DNA from: an uncultured Persicobacter sp.
Lineage (GTDB): Bacteria; Bacteroidota; Bacteroidia; Cytophagales; Cyclobacteriaceae
DNA length: 64,000 nt
Direction of reading: 5' to 3'
Assembly: GCA_947498325.1 (NCBI GenBank)
Contig: CANMKE010000004.1
Coordinates: 1-64,000, forward strand
A model generated the notes under the pieces. The model saw only the letters and a program-made list of their open reading frames with translations. It did not search any database and had not been told where the DNA came from. Below are positions 6,984 to 15,295 of the stretch, in pieces. Positions within the stretch are counted from its first letter, which is position 1, and each line of letters opens with the position of its first letter. Position numbers and translations under genes: made by a program.

Positions 6984-8933
6984 CTATTCAAAGAAATTAA
7001 CCTTCGGCTTCCGGATCTGAAAATTATCCCAGTTTACAATAGTTCTGGTGGAGAAATCAATCGATAATGGCGCTATTCCCGAAGGAGGATCTATGTGCAC
7101 CCCAATACGCAACTGCATGGTATTGAAAATCAGGTTTTCATTGCGCAAGCGGATCCCTCCACCGATACTGTTGTAAACATCCCGAGGATCTTCGACATCC
7201 GTTGCACCACGGATATTGGCCACATCAGCAAAGCTGAAAAAAGCCATCTTGAAGCCGACCAACTGCCAAGGGCTAAAAAAGACCGACTCATATTTGAAGA
7301 CTATCTTTCGGTCTCCCAACAACCCAGGGACATTCAGCCCACGGACATCCTGTTCACGATCCAGCCCAAGTGCCAGCAAACCCTGATAACCAAAAAGCTG
7401 TGAGAAACTCGCCTCAAAGAAGTTTCGCCAATGAAAGCCCCCCAGCGGTACCAAAGGAGAAATATATTTATAGTTGGCGCCCACTGCATAATTATTCACC
7501 TCCTGATAATCGGTATTCAAGGAACCGGTTACCGAGGCGTAATGGTACCCCTTGTGGGGTGCATACCAGCTTTTGGAAGCTTCCGCCTGATAGAGTGTCC
7601 CCTGGTCAAATTCCAGCCATTGGTACCCCCTTAACAACGACAGCTTCCAGCCCACCGGAATATCCTCCGTCTGCCCAAATGCCCGAATCAAATTAGACTT
7701 GTAGTAAGATTGCTTGTTCAAGCTCAGGCCACCAAGGAAAACCCGCCCATTAATGAAAATGCGGTTGCTGTCTGGCGCAACAAAAGGGCGCTCAAAGAAG
7801 TGCCGCTCCGCGAAACGCCCCGTCAGGTAAAGCCTGATGGCATCAAGATCATCTCCCTGAATATTGAAGGAATGCCCCGCCCAGGCTTCATTATTCACAA
7901 AATGAATAGGCCCTTCGAGGGTGTCGAGCAGATTGATTACTTGCCCTTTCTGAATCACCTCCTGATGATACACCGCCCCTGCCCATCGCAATCGTGGCGT
8001 CAGGAATTCCCGACGAACTTCAGCACTCTTTTCCAGCCGCACCGCATCGTCCTCAAATCGTAACTCAGCATCCACAAAAGAGCCCAAAATATTTTTTGCC
8101 TGATACCCAATGTTGAAACCAATATTTACAGAATCCTGAAAATTAAAGGGCACTGCCATCGAAAGCTCATGACCATAGCCCAGAAAGTTACGATCTTCAA
8201 GACCAAGCTTACCCGACTGCAAACTGCCAATCTCGGCAAGTGGCCGTATCGGAAACACATCCTGCGTTACCACGAAAAGGCTCACTGATCCATCACTGTT
8301 CTTCCGGACCAAAATGCGGGCATCCTGCACATTGGCCGAGGCACGCAAAAGTCGCTCAGATTCTGCGAGCAGTGTCGGGTCAAGGGCGTCGCCTTCCTGC
8401 TGAAGCAATAGGCGCTTAAGGATAAAGGTACGCGTGGGGATGGTCAGTTTGTTACCAATAAACTGACGCGCCTCTTCGCTGTCCCAGGTGGAGCGATCAA
8501 AAATACTTACCCCAAAAATCTCCAATTTGCGGTAAGTGATCGATTTAATAGGTTTGCCCTCGTAATTGACAAAACTATTGACATTCTCCTCTCCCTGGTA
8601 ATTCTGTTGTCCAGAACTCTGCGAGACAAACAGCAACTTATACAAATGAGAGGTTACCTTTCGTTTTTCACTGTAGGACTTCAGCGAATCAAGCATTTTG
8701 CGGGTTCGCAGAGAATCCACCACATTCGTAGGGGCGATATATCTTTCCTGCCTGACGTTGTCTTTCGTCTGGGCGGTATCATTCCTCAAAATTTCCCTTT
8801 TGATACTTTGCGGAATAACAGGCTTCTGAATGACGGAATCATTTGGCAGTCGAATTTGGGCATAACAAGCACTCCCTTTGTCAATAAAAGAGCACACCAA
8901 TAGGCACCATATCACATACCAACCCCTGACCAT
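6984..8933 (-). CDS. BamA/TamA-like outer membrane protein
   Basis: The 649-residue protein has a signal peptide (about 1-26, ending near CYAQ). A POTRA-like segment lies at about 130-215 (ITYRKLEIFGVSIFD, then an ESERLLRAS helix and a strand). The long C-terminal region has alternating aromatic strands typical of a 16-strand Omp85-like barrel and ends in KVNFFE. It follows rnhB by 2 bp on the same strand, so they are cotranscribed. It is much shorter than BamA (one POTRA-like unit instead of five). Its role in membrane insertion or secretion is inferred from fold only. Confidence 0.7.
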   Translation of the reverse strand: MVRGWYVIWCLLVCSFIDKGSACYAQIRLPNDSVIQKPVIPQSIKREILRNDTAQTKDNVRQERYIAPTNVVDSLRTRKMLDSLKSYSEKRKVTSHLYKLLFVSQSSGQQNYQGEENVNSFVNYEGKPIKSITYRKLEIFGVSIFDRSTWDSEEARQFIGNKLTIPTRTFILKRLLLQQEGDALDPTLLAESERLLRASANVQDARILVRKNSDGSVSLFVVTQDVFPIRPLAEIGSLQSGKLGLEDRNFLGYGHELSMAVPFNFQDSVNIGFNIGYQAKNILGSFVDAELRFEDDAVRLEKSAEVRREFLTPRLRWAGAVYHQEVIQKGQVINLLDTLEGPIHFVNNEAWAGHSFNIQGDDLDAIRLYLTGRFAERHFFERPFVAPDSNRIFINGRVFLGGLSLNKQSYYKSNLIRAFGQTEDIPVGWKLSLLRGYQWLEFDQGTLYQAEASKSWYAPHKGYHYASVTGSLNTDYQEVNNYAVGANYKYISPLVPLGGFHWRNFFEASFSQLFGYQGLLALGLDREQDVRGLNVPGLLGDRKIVFKYESVFFSPWQLVGFKMAFFSFADVANIRGATDVEDPRDVYNSIGGGIRLRNENLIFNTMQLRIGVHIDPPSGIAPLSIDFSTRTIVNWDNFQIRKPKVNFFE

Positions 8934-8935
8934 GG

Positions 8936-9538
8936 TTATTTTTTATCCGCCAATAATTTGAAAGACCTTCGGTGAAGCGGGCTCGGCCCATGTTCTAAAA
9001 TCCCCGCCCTGTGCGCTTTGGTTGGGTAGCCTGCGTTTTTCTCCCAGGCATAAAACGGATATTCCTCCGCCAAAGTGATCATCAGTGCATCACGGTAAGT
9101 TTTCGCTAAAATTGAGGCGGCGGCAATCGACATAAATTTACCATCACCCTTAATCACGCACTCATGCATAATCCCCATATAAGGTGAAAAGCGATTACCG
9201 TCAATCAACAGTAATTCTGGCCGTACTTTTAACTGATCCACCGCCTTGTGCATGGCCAAAAAGGAGGCATTAAGAATATTGATCTCATCAATTTTTTGAT
9301 GATCCACCTCGGCTATTGCCCACGAAAGGGCATCCCTTTTAATAATTTCAGCAAGCTGATCGCGCCTTTTGGCAGTAAGTTTTTTTGAGTCATTCAAATA
9401 TGGCAGTTCATAATTTTTGGGCAAAATTACCGCTGCAGCCACCACAGGCCCTGCCAGGCAACCTCTCCCCACTTCATCGCAACCCGCCTCAATTAAATCG
9501 GGTGTGCGCTGTGCCGCCAATTTTATCGTATCTTCCAT
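8936..9538 (-). CDS. rnhB: Ribonuclease HII
   Basis: The 200-residue enzyme nicks RNA in RNA-DNA hybrids and at single ribonucleotides. The catalytic DEDD residues are visible: Asp21 and Glu22 in CDEVGRGCLAGP, Asp113 in LLIDGNRF and Asp132 in KGDGKF, which is followed by SIAAASILAKTYRD. A TATTTTTG promoter element ends only 4 bp before the ATG, so the mRNA may be leaderless. It is the first gene of a pair with the outer membrane protein. Confidence 0.95.
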   Translation of the reverse strand: MEDTIKLAAQRTPDLIEAGCDEVGRGCLAGPVVAAAVILPKNYELPYLNDSKKLTAKRRDQLAEIIKRDALSWAIAEVDHQKIDEINILNASFLAMHKAVDQLKVRPELLLIDGNRFSPYMGIMHECVIKGDGKFMSIAAASILAKTYRDALMITLAEEYPFYAWEKNAGYPTKAHRAGILEHGPSPLHRRSFKLLADKK

Positions 9539-9542
9539 GTAA

Positions 9543-9550
9543 CAAAAATA
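9543..9550 (-). promoter_or_regulatory. -7 element abutting the rnhB start
   Basis: TATTTTTG on the minus strand is followed by TTAC and then the ATG. Transcription would begin at or within a few bases of the start codon. No clear -33 element is seen. The same arrangement occurs at purC and xerD. Confidence 0.45.
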
Positions 9551-9623
9551 AAGGAATAATTTCTATCTTTCCTACCGAATTGGGAGTTCAAACACATAAG
9601 CCTATTTAAAAAAACATGAGCCG

Positions 9624-10169
9624 ATGAAAGAGATGGAGAACCCTTGGAAAAAACTCAACAGCGATACCGTGCATGAAACTCCGTGGATCAAAATTGAGCA
9701 GGACCAGGTCATTACCCCTTCAGGGAAAAAAGACCAGTACAGTAAAGTTCATTTTCAGCAAAAAGCAGTCGGCGCACTGACCATCGATCAGGAAGGAAAC
9801 ATCTGGCTCGTTGGCCAATACCGGTATGCCATCGATCAGTATTCCTGGGAAATCCCCTTGGGGGGTGCACCTGCTGGCGAACCAGCCCTTGAAGCGGCAC
9901 AACGGGAGCTGAAAGAAGAAACCGGCATTGTGGCAAAATCATGGCACCCTTTCCTGTACCTGCACCCTTCAGTATCCTCCACGGATCAGGAGGCGGAAAT
10001 TTTCCTTGCTCAGGAGGTAACGCATGGCACAACGGCTCCGGATGAAACCGAAGTGCTGGAAGTAAAAAAAGTCAGCCTGAAAACCGCCCTTCAAATGATC
10101 GACAACCACCAGATCACCGAAGCCATTTCCGTGGCGGCCATTTATAAATATGCCCTACTGAAAAGCTAA
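9624..10169 (+). CDS. Nudix hydrolase (ADP-ribose pyrophosphatase type)
   Basis: The 181-residue protein has a complete Nudix box at 80-102: G at the start, E86, and REL-EE-G at 94-101. The preceding WLVGQYRYA and WEIPLGG segments are typical of the ADP-sugar pyrophosphatase branch. It probably hydrolyses ADP-ribose or another nucleotide sugar. Translation may start at the first ATG or at the second one three codons in. Its last 4 bp overlap the end of the convergent permease gene. Confidence 0.87.
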   Translation: MKEMENPWKKLNSDTVHETPWIKIEQDQVITPSGKKDQYSKVHFQQKAVGALTIDQEGNIWLVGQYRYAIDQYSWEIPLGGAPAGEPALEAAQRELKEETGIVAKSWHPFLYLHPSVSSTDQEAEIFLAQEVTHGTTAPDETEVLEVKKVSLKTALQMIDNHQITEAISVAAIYKYALLKS

Positions 10170-11950
10170 AAAAAACAGGAGTGATACAGCACGCAGATCG
10201 CTGTAATCACAACCACCATATAAATGAGGGTCATCGGTAAACCGACCTTTATAAAATCACTGAATGTATAACCACCAGGGGCAAAGACCATCAGGTTGGT
10301 CTGATAGCCAATCGGGGTCAGGAATGCCCCCGAGGCCGCATAGGCAATCGCAAGATAAAGCGGCGTTCCGTCCATCCCCATTTGGTGGGAGATCGACAAA
10401 GCCAAAGGAAAGGCAATGGATACTGCCCCAACATTGGTCACGAAGCTTGTCAGTACAATCGTGATGATAAACAAGCCCACAAGCACGGCCAGTGGCCCTA
10501 TAGGTTGCAGCACCTCCAACAAGCCAGCGGCCAGCAGGTCGCCGGCTTTCGTAACTACCATCGCCCGTCCCAAAACCAGTGAAAAGGCCAAAATAGCAAG
10601 CATATCCAGATCGATGGTGCGTTTTATATCTGTAATTGAAATCAGCTTGGTCGCTGCCATCACTGAAAAGATGACCATCAACGACAAGAACAATGGGTAC
10701 ACGCCCGTAGCCGCAAGCCCGATAGAAATCAAGGCGGTCAGGATAAGTGCCCAGCTGCGTTGCTTACTTGGCTTGGCAAACTCCTCCACCTGATTCACCA
10801 CATGCAAATCACTGAAAAAATTGACATTCTTCGTAAAGTTGGGCCCGGCATACAGCAGTAACAAATCTCCCGAGAGCAGGGTCATATTACCGATTTTCCC
10901 CGAGAGGCGTTCGCCCTGTCGGTGAATTGCCACCACCGCAGCATCATAGCGGTTCCGGAAGCCTGAGGTCTTGACCGTCCGCCCGATGAGTGGGGACGTT
11001 TTGGCAATCACGGTCTCAATCACCCGTACGGCCTCATTTTCTTGCTGATATTTATCTTTCGGCAGGCGCAAACCTTCCATTGATTTCACAAGGTCGTGAA
11101 TAGAGCTCGTATCTCCAGCAAAGAAAAGGCTGTCACCCCCCTGAATAATCTCTTCAGGTTCCACGGGCGAAATCACGCGGTCGCCACGAAGAATCTCCAC
11201 AAGATATACCCCCTTCAAATTACGCAAGCCTGCCTCCAGAATAGTTTTGCCCACCAGTTTCGATCTGTCAGACAGATGAGTTTCGACCACAAACTCCCGA
11301 ATATTTTCACGGAAATCCGCTACTGCTCTTTGGCGGTCAGGCAAAAGGCGATGCCCATAAAGCACAAAAAAAGCAATCCCGACAATCACGACTGTCCCAC
11401 CGATACGGAACAGGTCGAAAGGCTGAATACTCGGCAGATCGGAGGACTCCAAAAAACCCTGCAACACCAATGTTGTCGAGGTACCAATTTGTGTAATCAT
11501 TCCGCCAAGAATTGTGGCAAAAGACAAAGGGATCAATAATTTGGAAGGGCTGATTTTATTACGCTTTCCCCAGCTGATAATATAAGGGGTCATGATCGCC
11601 ACCACAGGCGTATTATTGATGATCGAGGAAAGAATTGCCACTTTGGCCATCATCCGCGCCAAAAAGCCTTTGTAACTCACCTGTGCAGGAAAAAGCTTAT
11701 CGATCATCCCAGCGAGGTTAAAGTTTTTCCGCAAGCCTGCCGTAATCAAAATCAACAAAACCACCGAGGCGATAGAGGAATTCGAGAAGCCGATCAGCAA
11801 ATCTTTACTGTGCAAAATCCCCATCACTGCAAAAAGTAAACCCGTCAGCAAAAAGCCCACCGATGCACGAATCTTGTTCAGGTAGATAAATACGAAAAGC
11901 AAAAAGGTAGCTGCGATGACAAAATAAGGTTGGGCTGCCTCTGAAAGCAT
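10166..11950 (-). CDS. SLC13-family permease with two RCK_C domains
   Basis: The 594-residue inner membrane transporter has two transmembrane halves (about 1-205 and 405-594) that carry the DASS/ArsB-like motif NNTPVVAIMTP and a C-terminal TNVGAVSIAFP. Between them lie two TrkA_C/RCK_C domains (about 222-300 and 310-385). Members take up sulfate, dicarboxylates or other anions with sodium. The regulatory ligand and substrate are unknown. It is a single gene that ends convergently with the Nudix gene. Confidence 0.85.
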   Translation of the reverse strand: MLSEAAQPYFVIAATFLLFVFIYLNKIRASVGFLLTGLLFAVMGILHSKDLLIGFSNSSIASVVLLILITAGLRKNFNLAGMIDKLFPAQVSYKGFLARMMAKVAILSSIINNTPVVAIMTPYIISWGKRNKISPSKLLIPLSFATILGGMITQIGTSTTLVLQGFLESSDLPSIQPFDLFRIGGTVVIVGIAFFVLYGHRLLPDRQRAVADFRENIREFVVETHLSDRSKLVGKTILEAGLRNLKGVYLVEILRGDRVISPVEPEEIIQGGDSLFFAGDTSSIHDLVKSMEGLRLPKDKYQQENEAVRVIETVIAKTSPLIGRTVKTSGFRNRYDAAVVAIHRQGERLSGKIGNMTLLSGDLLLLYAGPNFTKNVNFFSDLHVVNQVEEFAKPSKQRSWALILTALISIGLAATGVYPLFLSLMVIFSVMAATKLISITDIKRTIDLDMLAILAFSLVLGRAMVVTKAGDLLAAGLLEVLQPIGPLAVLVGLFIITIVLTSFVTNVGAVSIAFPLALSISHQMGMDGTPLYLAIAYAASGAFLTPIGYQTNLMVFAPGGYTFSDFIKVGLPMTLIYMVVVITAICVLYHSCFF

Positions 11951-12183
11951 ATATTTTTTTGTTAGAATACCGTAAAATTCAAGGCAGAAATTTAAGTATT
12001 TAGGCCGTCCTATCCTATGACTCCACCCAATAATTAAAAATTAGCCCGCCCCCCTTCCGCCCACTGAAAATTTTCATTTTCCTAACAATCAAAGGGTTCC
12101 AACAATAAAAATCGTAATTTTTACACCCAAATATTTGGGGAATAAAAATTTCCTCCCTAAATTACCTGCATACAAAAATTCAC

Positions 12184-12276
12184 ATGATTTTTATGCTTTC
12201 GACACCAAATAATATGGTCATTAAACAACGCTTAAACTACTCTATGTATCGCATTAGAGAAGGATTATCGTCATGA
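12184..12276 (+). CDS. Possible upstream ORF (30 codons)
   Basis: The ORF runs from ATG 12184 to TGA 12274 in the leader of the 12378 gene, with in-frame ATGs at 12193, 12214 and 12244. Its last codons cover 12256-12264, one arm of a predicted antiterminator, so translating it would affect the fold. Its TGA overlaps the ATG of a second mini-ORF (12273-12299). No amino acid is strongly enriched. It could be chance. Confidence 0.3.
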   Translation: MIFMLSTPNNMVIKQRLNYSMYRIREGLSS

Positions 12277-12345
12277 CCGTGAATTTGTATCGAGCATAAA
12301 CGAAAAGTCCTTCTCTCCGTAAAATGAGTGAAGGACTTTTTTTTA
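12256..12345 (+). promoter_or_regulatory. Terminator/antiterminator (attenuator)
   Basis: The terminator is AAAAGTCCTTC (12303-12313) paired with GAAGGACTTTT (12330-12340) and a T-run to 12344. The upstream AGAGAAGGA (12256-12264) is the exact complement of TCCTTCTCT (12308-12316). It can take the 5' arm of the terminator, so the two folds exclude each other. The gene starts 33 bp after the T-run. Confidence 0.6.
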
Positions 12346-12377
12346 TACCCCCCATTAATATATTAAATGCAATTAAA

Positions 12378-12719
12378 ATGGAAAAGCAATTTTGGATTAC
12401 CTTGTTCGCTGACAGCAGCGATGAAACTTTAGCCCAAATCACCACTGCATTTGTAGGAAAATCAATCAATATTGGTCAGCTCCGAGCGCAGTCAAGCCTT
12501 TTGCCTACTTTAATGCAATATGACATCGAGGTCTCGGTCAAGCCCGAAGCCTTAAAAGACCTGAAAAAAATGCTTAACAACGCTTCTACAGTACACAAAC
12601 TACTGACCTATGAAGCCAAAGACAGAAATGCACCAAAAATTAAAGACAAAATCAAAGACACCCTCAAGACAGTCGCGCGTAGGAAGCAATCCTACCTCAA
12701 CATGAGGGTTGGCGCCTGA
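12378..12719 (+). CDS. Small protein, possibly ACT-like
   Basis: The 113-residue product is taken from ATG 12378 (MEKQFWITLF); a longer reading from 12324 would start inside the terminator. The first 80 residues alternate beta-alpha-beta-beta-alpha-beta as ACT regulatory domains do, and the rest is a basic helical tail rich in Lys/Arg. The fold is inferred from the pattern only. It is followed 40 bp later by the HsdR_N-type gene on the same strand. Expression appears to be controlled by the attenuator just upstream. Confidence 0.6.
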   Translation: MEKQFWITLFADSSDETLAQITTAFVGKSINIGQLRAQSSLLPTLMQYDIEVSVKPEALKDLKKMLNNASTVHKLLTYEAKDRNAPKIKDKIKDTLKTVARRKQSYLNMRVGA

Positions 12720-12759
12720 TTTTTGGGCATTCGCCAAATCTTATGCAACTTGCACCCCG

Positions 12760-13203
12760 ATGATGGAAAAACTAAATTTACCCTCCTTCCCTTTTGAGAT
12801 TCGGGAAGCATCGGGGCGCAAGTTACTTTTTGACCCCCTTCGTAAAAAAGAGGTCGTCCTTACTCCTGAAGAATGGGTAAGGCAACACTTCGTACAATAC
12901 CTTATCCAACAATGCCAATACCCCTCGGCGCTTATTTCAATGGAAAGCGGCCTGAAATACCACGGCATACAAAAACGCTCAGACATCCTGATTTATGACC
13001 GCAATGGCGCTCCGTTTCTGTTGGTAGAATGCAAAGCACCGAAAATCAAGCTCGACGCCAAAGTGGTACAACAAGCCGCAACTTACAACCAAAGCCTGCG
13101 CGCCCCTTACATCGCGATTACCAATGGCTTACAACACGGCTGTATGCACTGCACCCCCGAAGGCAGCAAATGGATCAGCGGCTTTCCTCCCTTTCCAAAA
13201 TAG
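12760..13203 (+). CDS. Solo HsdR_N-type nuclease-fold protein
   Basis: The 147-residue protein matches the HsdR N-terminal (PD-(D/E)xK) fold of type I restriction enzymes but has no helicase. The catalytic pattern is Asp in RSDILIYD followed by VECKAP (E-C-K). I take the ATG pair at 12760/12763; a TTG start at 12709 would overlap the preceding gene. No hsdM or hsdS lies nearby, so it is not a restriction system. A housekeeping nuclease or DNA-binding role next to dnaN is inferred from context. Confidence 0.75.
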   Translation: MMEKLNLPSFPFEIREASGRKLLFDPLRKKEVVLTPEEWVRQHFVQYLIQQCQYPSALISMESGLKYHGIQKRSDILIYDRNGAPFLLVECKAPKIKLDAKVVQQAATYNQSLRAPYIAITNGLQHGCMHCTPEGSKWISGFPPFPK

Positions 13204-13234
13204 CCAAAATTATTGCGCCTAATCGGCAGTCAGA

Positions 13235-13265
13235 TTTCAATTAACGGATTAATTTTTTACCTTTG
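13235..13265 (+). promoter_or_regulatory. Promoter of dnaN
   Basis: A consensus -7 TACCTTTG (13258-13265) is preceded by TTTC (13235-13238) with a 19-bp spacer. The leader to the dnaN ATG is about 70 nt. Confidence 0.55.
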
Positions 13266-13338
13266 AAGTTCCCCAAATACATTGGGAAAGTATCGCCCAT
13301 CCGAGGGCATTATCTTGCAATTTTAACCCTGCACATAT

Positions 13339-14469
13339 ATGAAATTTATTGTTTCTTCTTCTTCATTGTTGAAGCAATTGTCCAAAATTCATGGCGTCGT
13401 TACCACTAATCCCGTGGTGCCAATTTTGGAGAATTTTTTGTTCGAAATTGATGGTGAATCAGGAAAACTGACGGTAACAGCATCTGACTTGCAATCTTCG
13501 ATGATCACGGAGATTGAAGTGAATGCTCAGGAGAGTGGCAGTATTGCTATTCCTGCAAAAATCTTGTTGGATACCCTGAAAAACCTTCCTGAACAGCCTG
13601 TAACTATTTCAGTTGATGAAGAAACATCAGGTATTGAAATCAGTTCTGAAAACGGTCTTTATAAACTTACTGGAGAGAACCCAACGGACTTCCCCCGCAC
13701 CTCAAGTGTAGAGGGTGGTCAGTCTATTGAGCTTTCTGGAGAAGTGATGAGCCGCGCGATCAACAATACGCTTTTCGCTGCTGGAACGGATGACCTTCGC
13801 CCTGCAATGACAGGCGTTTACATGAATCTGAATGCCGAAAACATTACTTTCGTAGCCACTGATGGCCACCGATTGGTACGTTACCGCCGTTCAGACATCG
13901 AGGGGGCTTCAGAGGCATCCATCATTCTTCCTCGTAAGGCATTGAACTTGTTGAAATCGACTTTACCAACTGATGAAACTCCAGTAACGATCGAGTTCAA
14001 CGATGCTAACGCATTCTTTTCTTTCAACAATCTGCGTTTGATCTGCCGATTGATTGATGAGCGTTTCCCTGATTATGAAAACGTGATTCCATTGGATAAC
14101 CACAATGAGATGACCATCAATCGTGCACAATTCCTGAGCACGTTGAAGCGTTTGGCCATTTACGCCAACAAAACCACCAACCAGGTGCGTTTGTCGATCA
14201 AAGGAAATGATCTTGCAGTTCATGCGGAAGATTTGGACTTCTCGAACGAAGCCAACGAAACTTTGGCTTGTCAGCATTCAGGTGAGGACATCGATATTGG
14301 TTTCAATGCAAAATTCTTGATTGAAATGCTGAACAATGTCAATGCCACAGAAGTAACTTTCCAATTCTCTCAGCCTAACCGCGCAGGATTGATCGTCCCA
14401 ACGGATCAGGATGAAAACGAAGACTTACTGATGTTAGTAATGCCAGTAATGCTGAACAATTACTATTGA
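13339..14469 (+). CDS. dnaN: DNA polymerase III beta sliding clamp
   Basis: The 376-residue protein has three beta-clamp domains. It starts MKFIVSSSSLLKQL and includes FVATDGHRLVRYR near 175 and the C-terminal LMLVMPVMLNNYY, which corresponds to the MPMRL hydrophobic pocket that binds polymerase and repair partners. The length is normal. dnaA is not adjacent; the neighbours are the HsdR_N-type protein and a lipoprotein. It has its own promoter and terminator, so it forms a single-gene unit. Confidence 0.97.
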   Translation: MKFIVSSSSLLKQLSKIHGVVTTNPVVPILENFLFEIDGESGKLTVTASDLQSSMITEIEVNAQESGSIAIPAKILLDTLKNLPEQPVTISVDEETSGIEISSENGLYKLTGENPTDFPRTSSVEGGQSIELSGEVMSRAINNTLFAAGTDDLRPAMTGVYMNLNAENITFVATDGHRLVRYRRSDIEGASEASIILPRKALNLLKSTLPTDETPVTIEFNDANAFFSFNNLRLICRLIDERFPDYENVIPLDNHNEMTINRAQFLSTLKRLAIYANKTTNQVRLSIKGNDLAVHAEDLDFSNEANETLACQHSGEDIDIGFNAKFLIEMLNNVNATEVTFQFSQPNRAGLIVPTDQDENEDLLMLVMPVMLNNYY

Positions 14470-14492
14470 TCGGAAATTGAAAAATAAAGAAA

Positions 14493-14527
14493 AAAGGCTG
14501 TTGAATAGATTTCAACAGCCTTTTTTT
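14493..14527 (+). terminator. Terminator of dnaN
   Basis: A 13-bp stem (AAAGGCTGTTGAA with TTCAACAGCCTTT) around a 5-nt loop is followed by T. Confidence 0.93.
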
Positions 14528-14709
14528 GTGGGCAGTGGGGTTCATGTTTTTTTGACCATGATTTACATGACTAAAAGGATTACCGTGATTTTTTTTGTTT
14601 TACATATCTCGAGTTTCTTTGATCCAAACGACACTTTTGAACTAATGACGATAAATTACTTTCCCCACTGACAATATTGTTTGTTGCTTAAAACCAATAT
14701 TGAGCATAG

Positions 14710-15192
14710 TTACTTAATCAACCTCGCATAAATATGAGCATACACGCAGGAATTATCTACCCCACGATCCACTCTAACATCTAAAAACTGATCAGCAGAA
14801 GGCTTCAATTCAGATACAATCCTTAACAGTTCTTCCTTTAAATTTTGCTTTGTGTTGTATTTTCCATGATCCTCATATTTGACATTAGACTGCGCACCAA
14901 GCGGGTTTACGACCAATTCAGAAGGGGTTATTTTAAACTGTATAGGATCGTCAATCATCTCCTCTCCCATAACTTCTCCCTCTTCAAAAAATTCAGCAGC
15001 AAAGACATCAACCACCTCTACTATTGGCATTTCCTCAAGGTCAATATGTGTAGTCATAAACCCTTCGGGTAATTCAAAATTTGCCCAATCAATCCCTGAA
15101 ATCTCGATTTCCTCTTGCACCGTTTGTTTGTCAGCACAAGCACCTACGTTGAACAATATTGAAAACAGACCAATAAATTTAAGTACTTTCAT
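14710..15192 (-). CDS. Hypothetical lipoprotein
   Basis: The 160-residue protein has a lipoprotein signal: a hydrophobic MKVLKFIGLFSILFN stretch, then VGAC with Cys19 as the likely lipidated residue. The mature part is acidic, with EEGEVMGEEM near 70-80, and ends in a beta-rich HIYARLIK. No known domain is recognised. It is a single gene. Directly upstream lies the nested inverted-repeat element. Confidence 0.7.
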   Translation of the reverse strand: MKVLKFIGLFSILFNVGACADKQTVQEEIEISGIDWANFELPEGFMTTHIDLEEMPIVEVVDVFAAEFFEEGEVMGEEMIDDPIQFKITPSELVVNPLGAQSNVKYEDHGKYNTKQNLKEELLRIVSELKPSADQFLDVRVDRGVDNSCVYAHIYARLIK

Positions 15193-15295
15193 CTTGTAGC
15201 TTGTTGGTTATCTACTCAAGATAAGCAAGTTGCACTTCTTACTCGCAACTGAAAACACAAAAACCTTACATATAAAACATCATCCTTTTACCCCA

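Larger units (their letters stand above)
11951..12377. other. Intergenic space with a palindrome and an attenuator
   Basis: This 427-bp gap lies between divergent genes. It holds a perfect 14-bp palindrome CCCAAATATTTGGG at 12126-12139 (operator-like), a 30-codon ORF from 12184 to 12276, and a terminator preceded by a competing stem (12256-12340), described separately. Confidence 0.55.

Noticed and set aside
12760-13203. Remnant of a type I restriction-modification locus
   Set aside because: No hsdM or hsdS fragments nearby, normal composition, and the protein looks complete for a stand-alone family.
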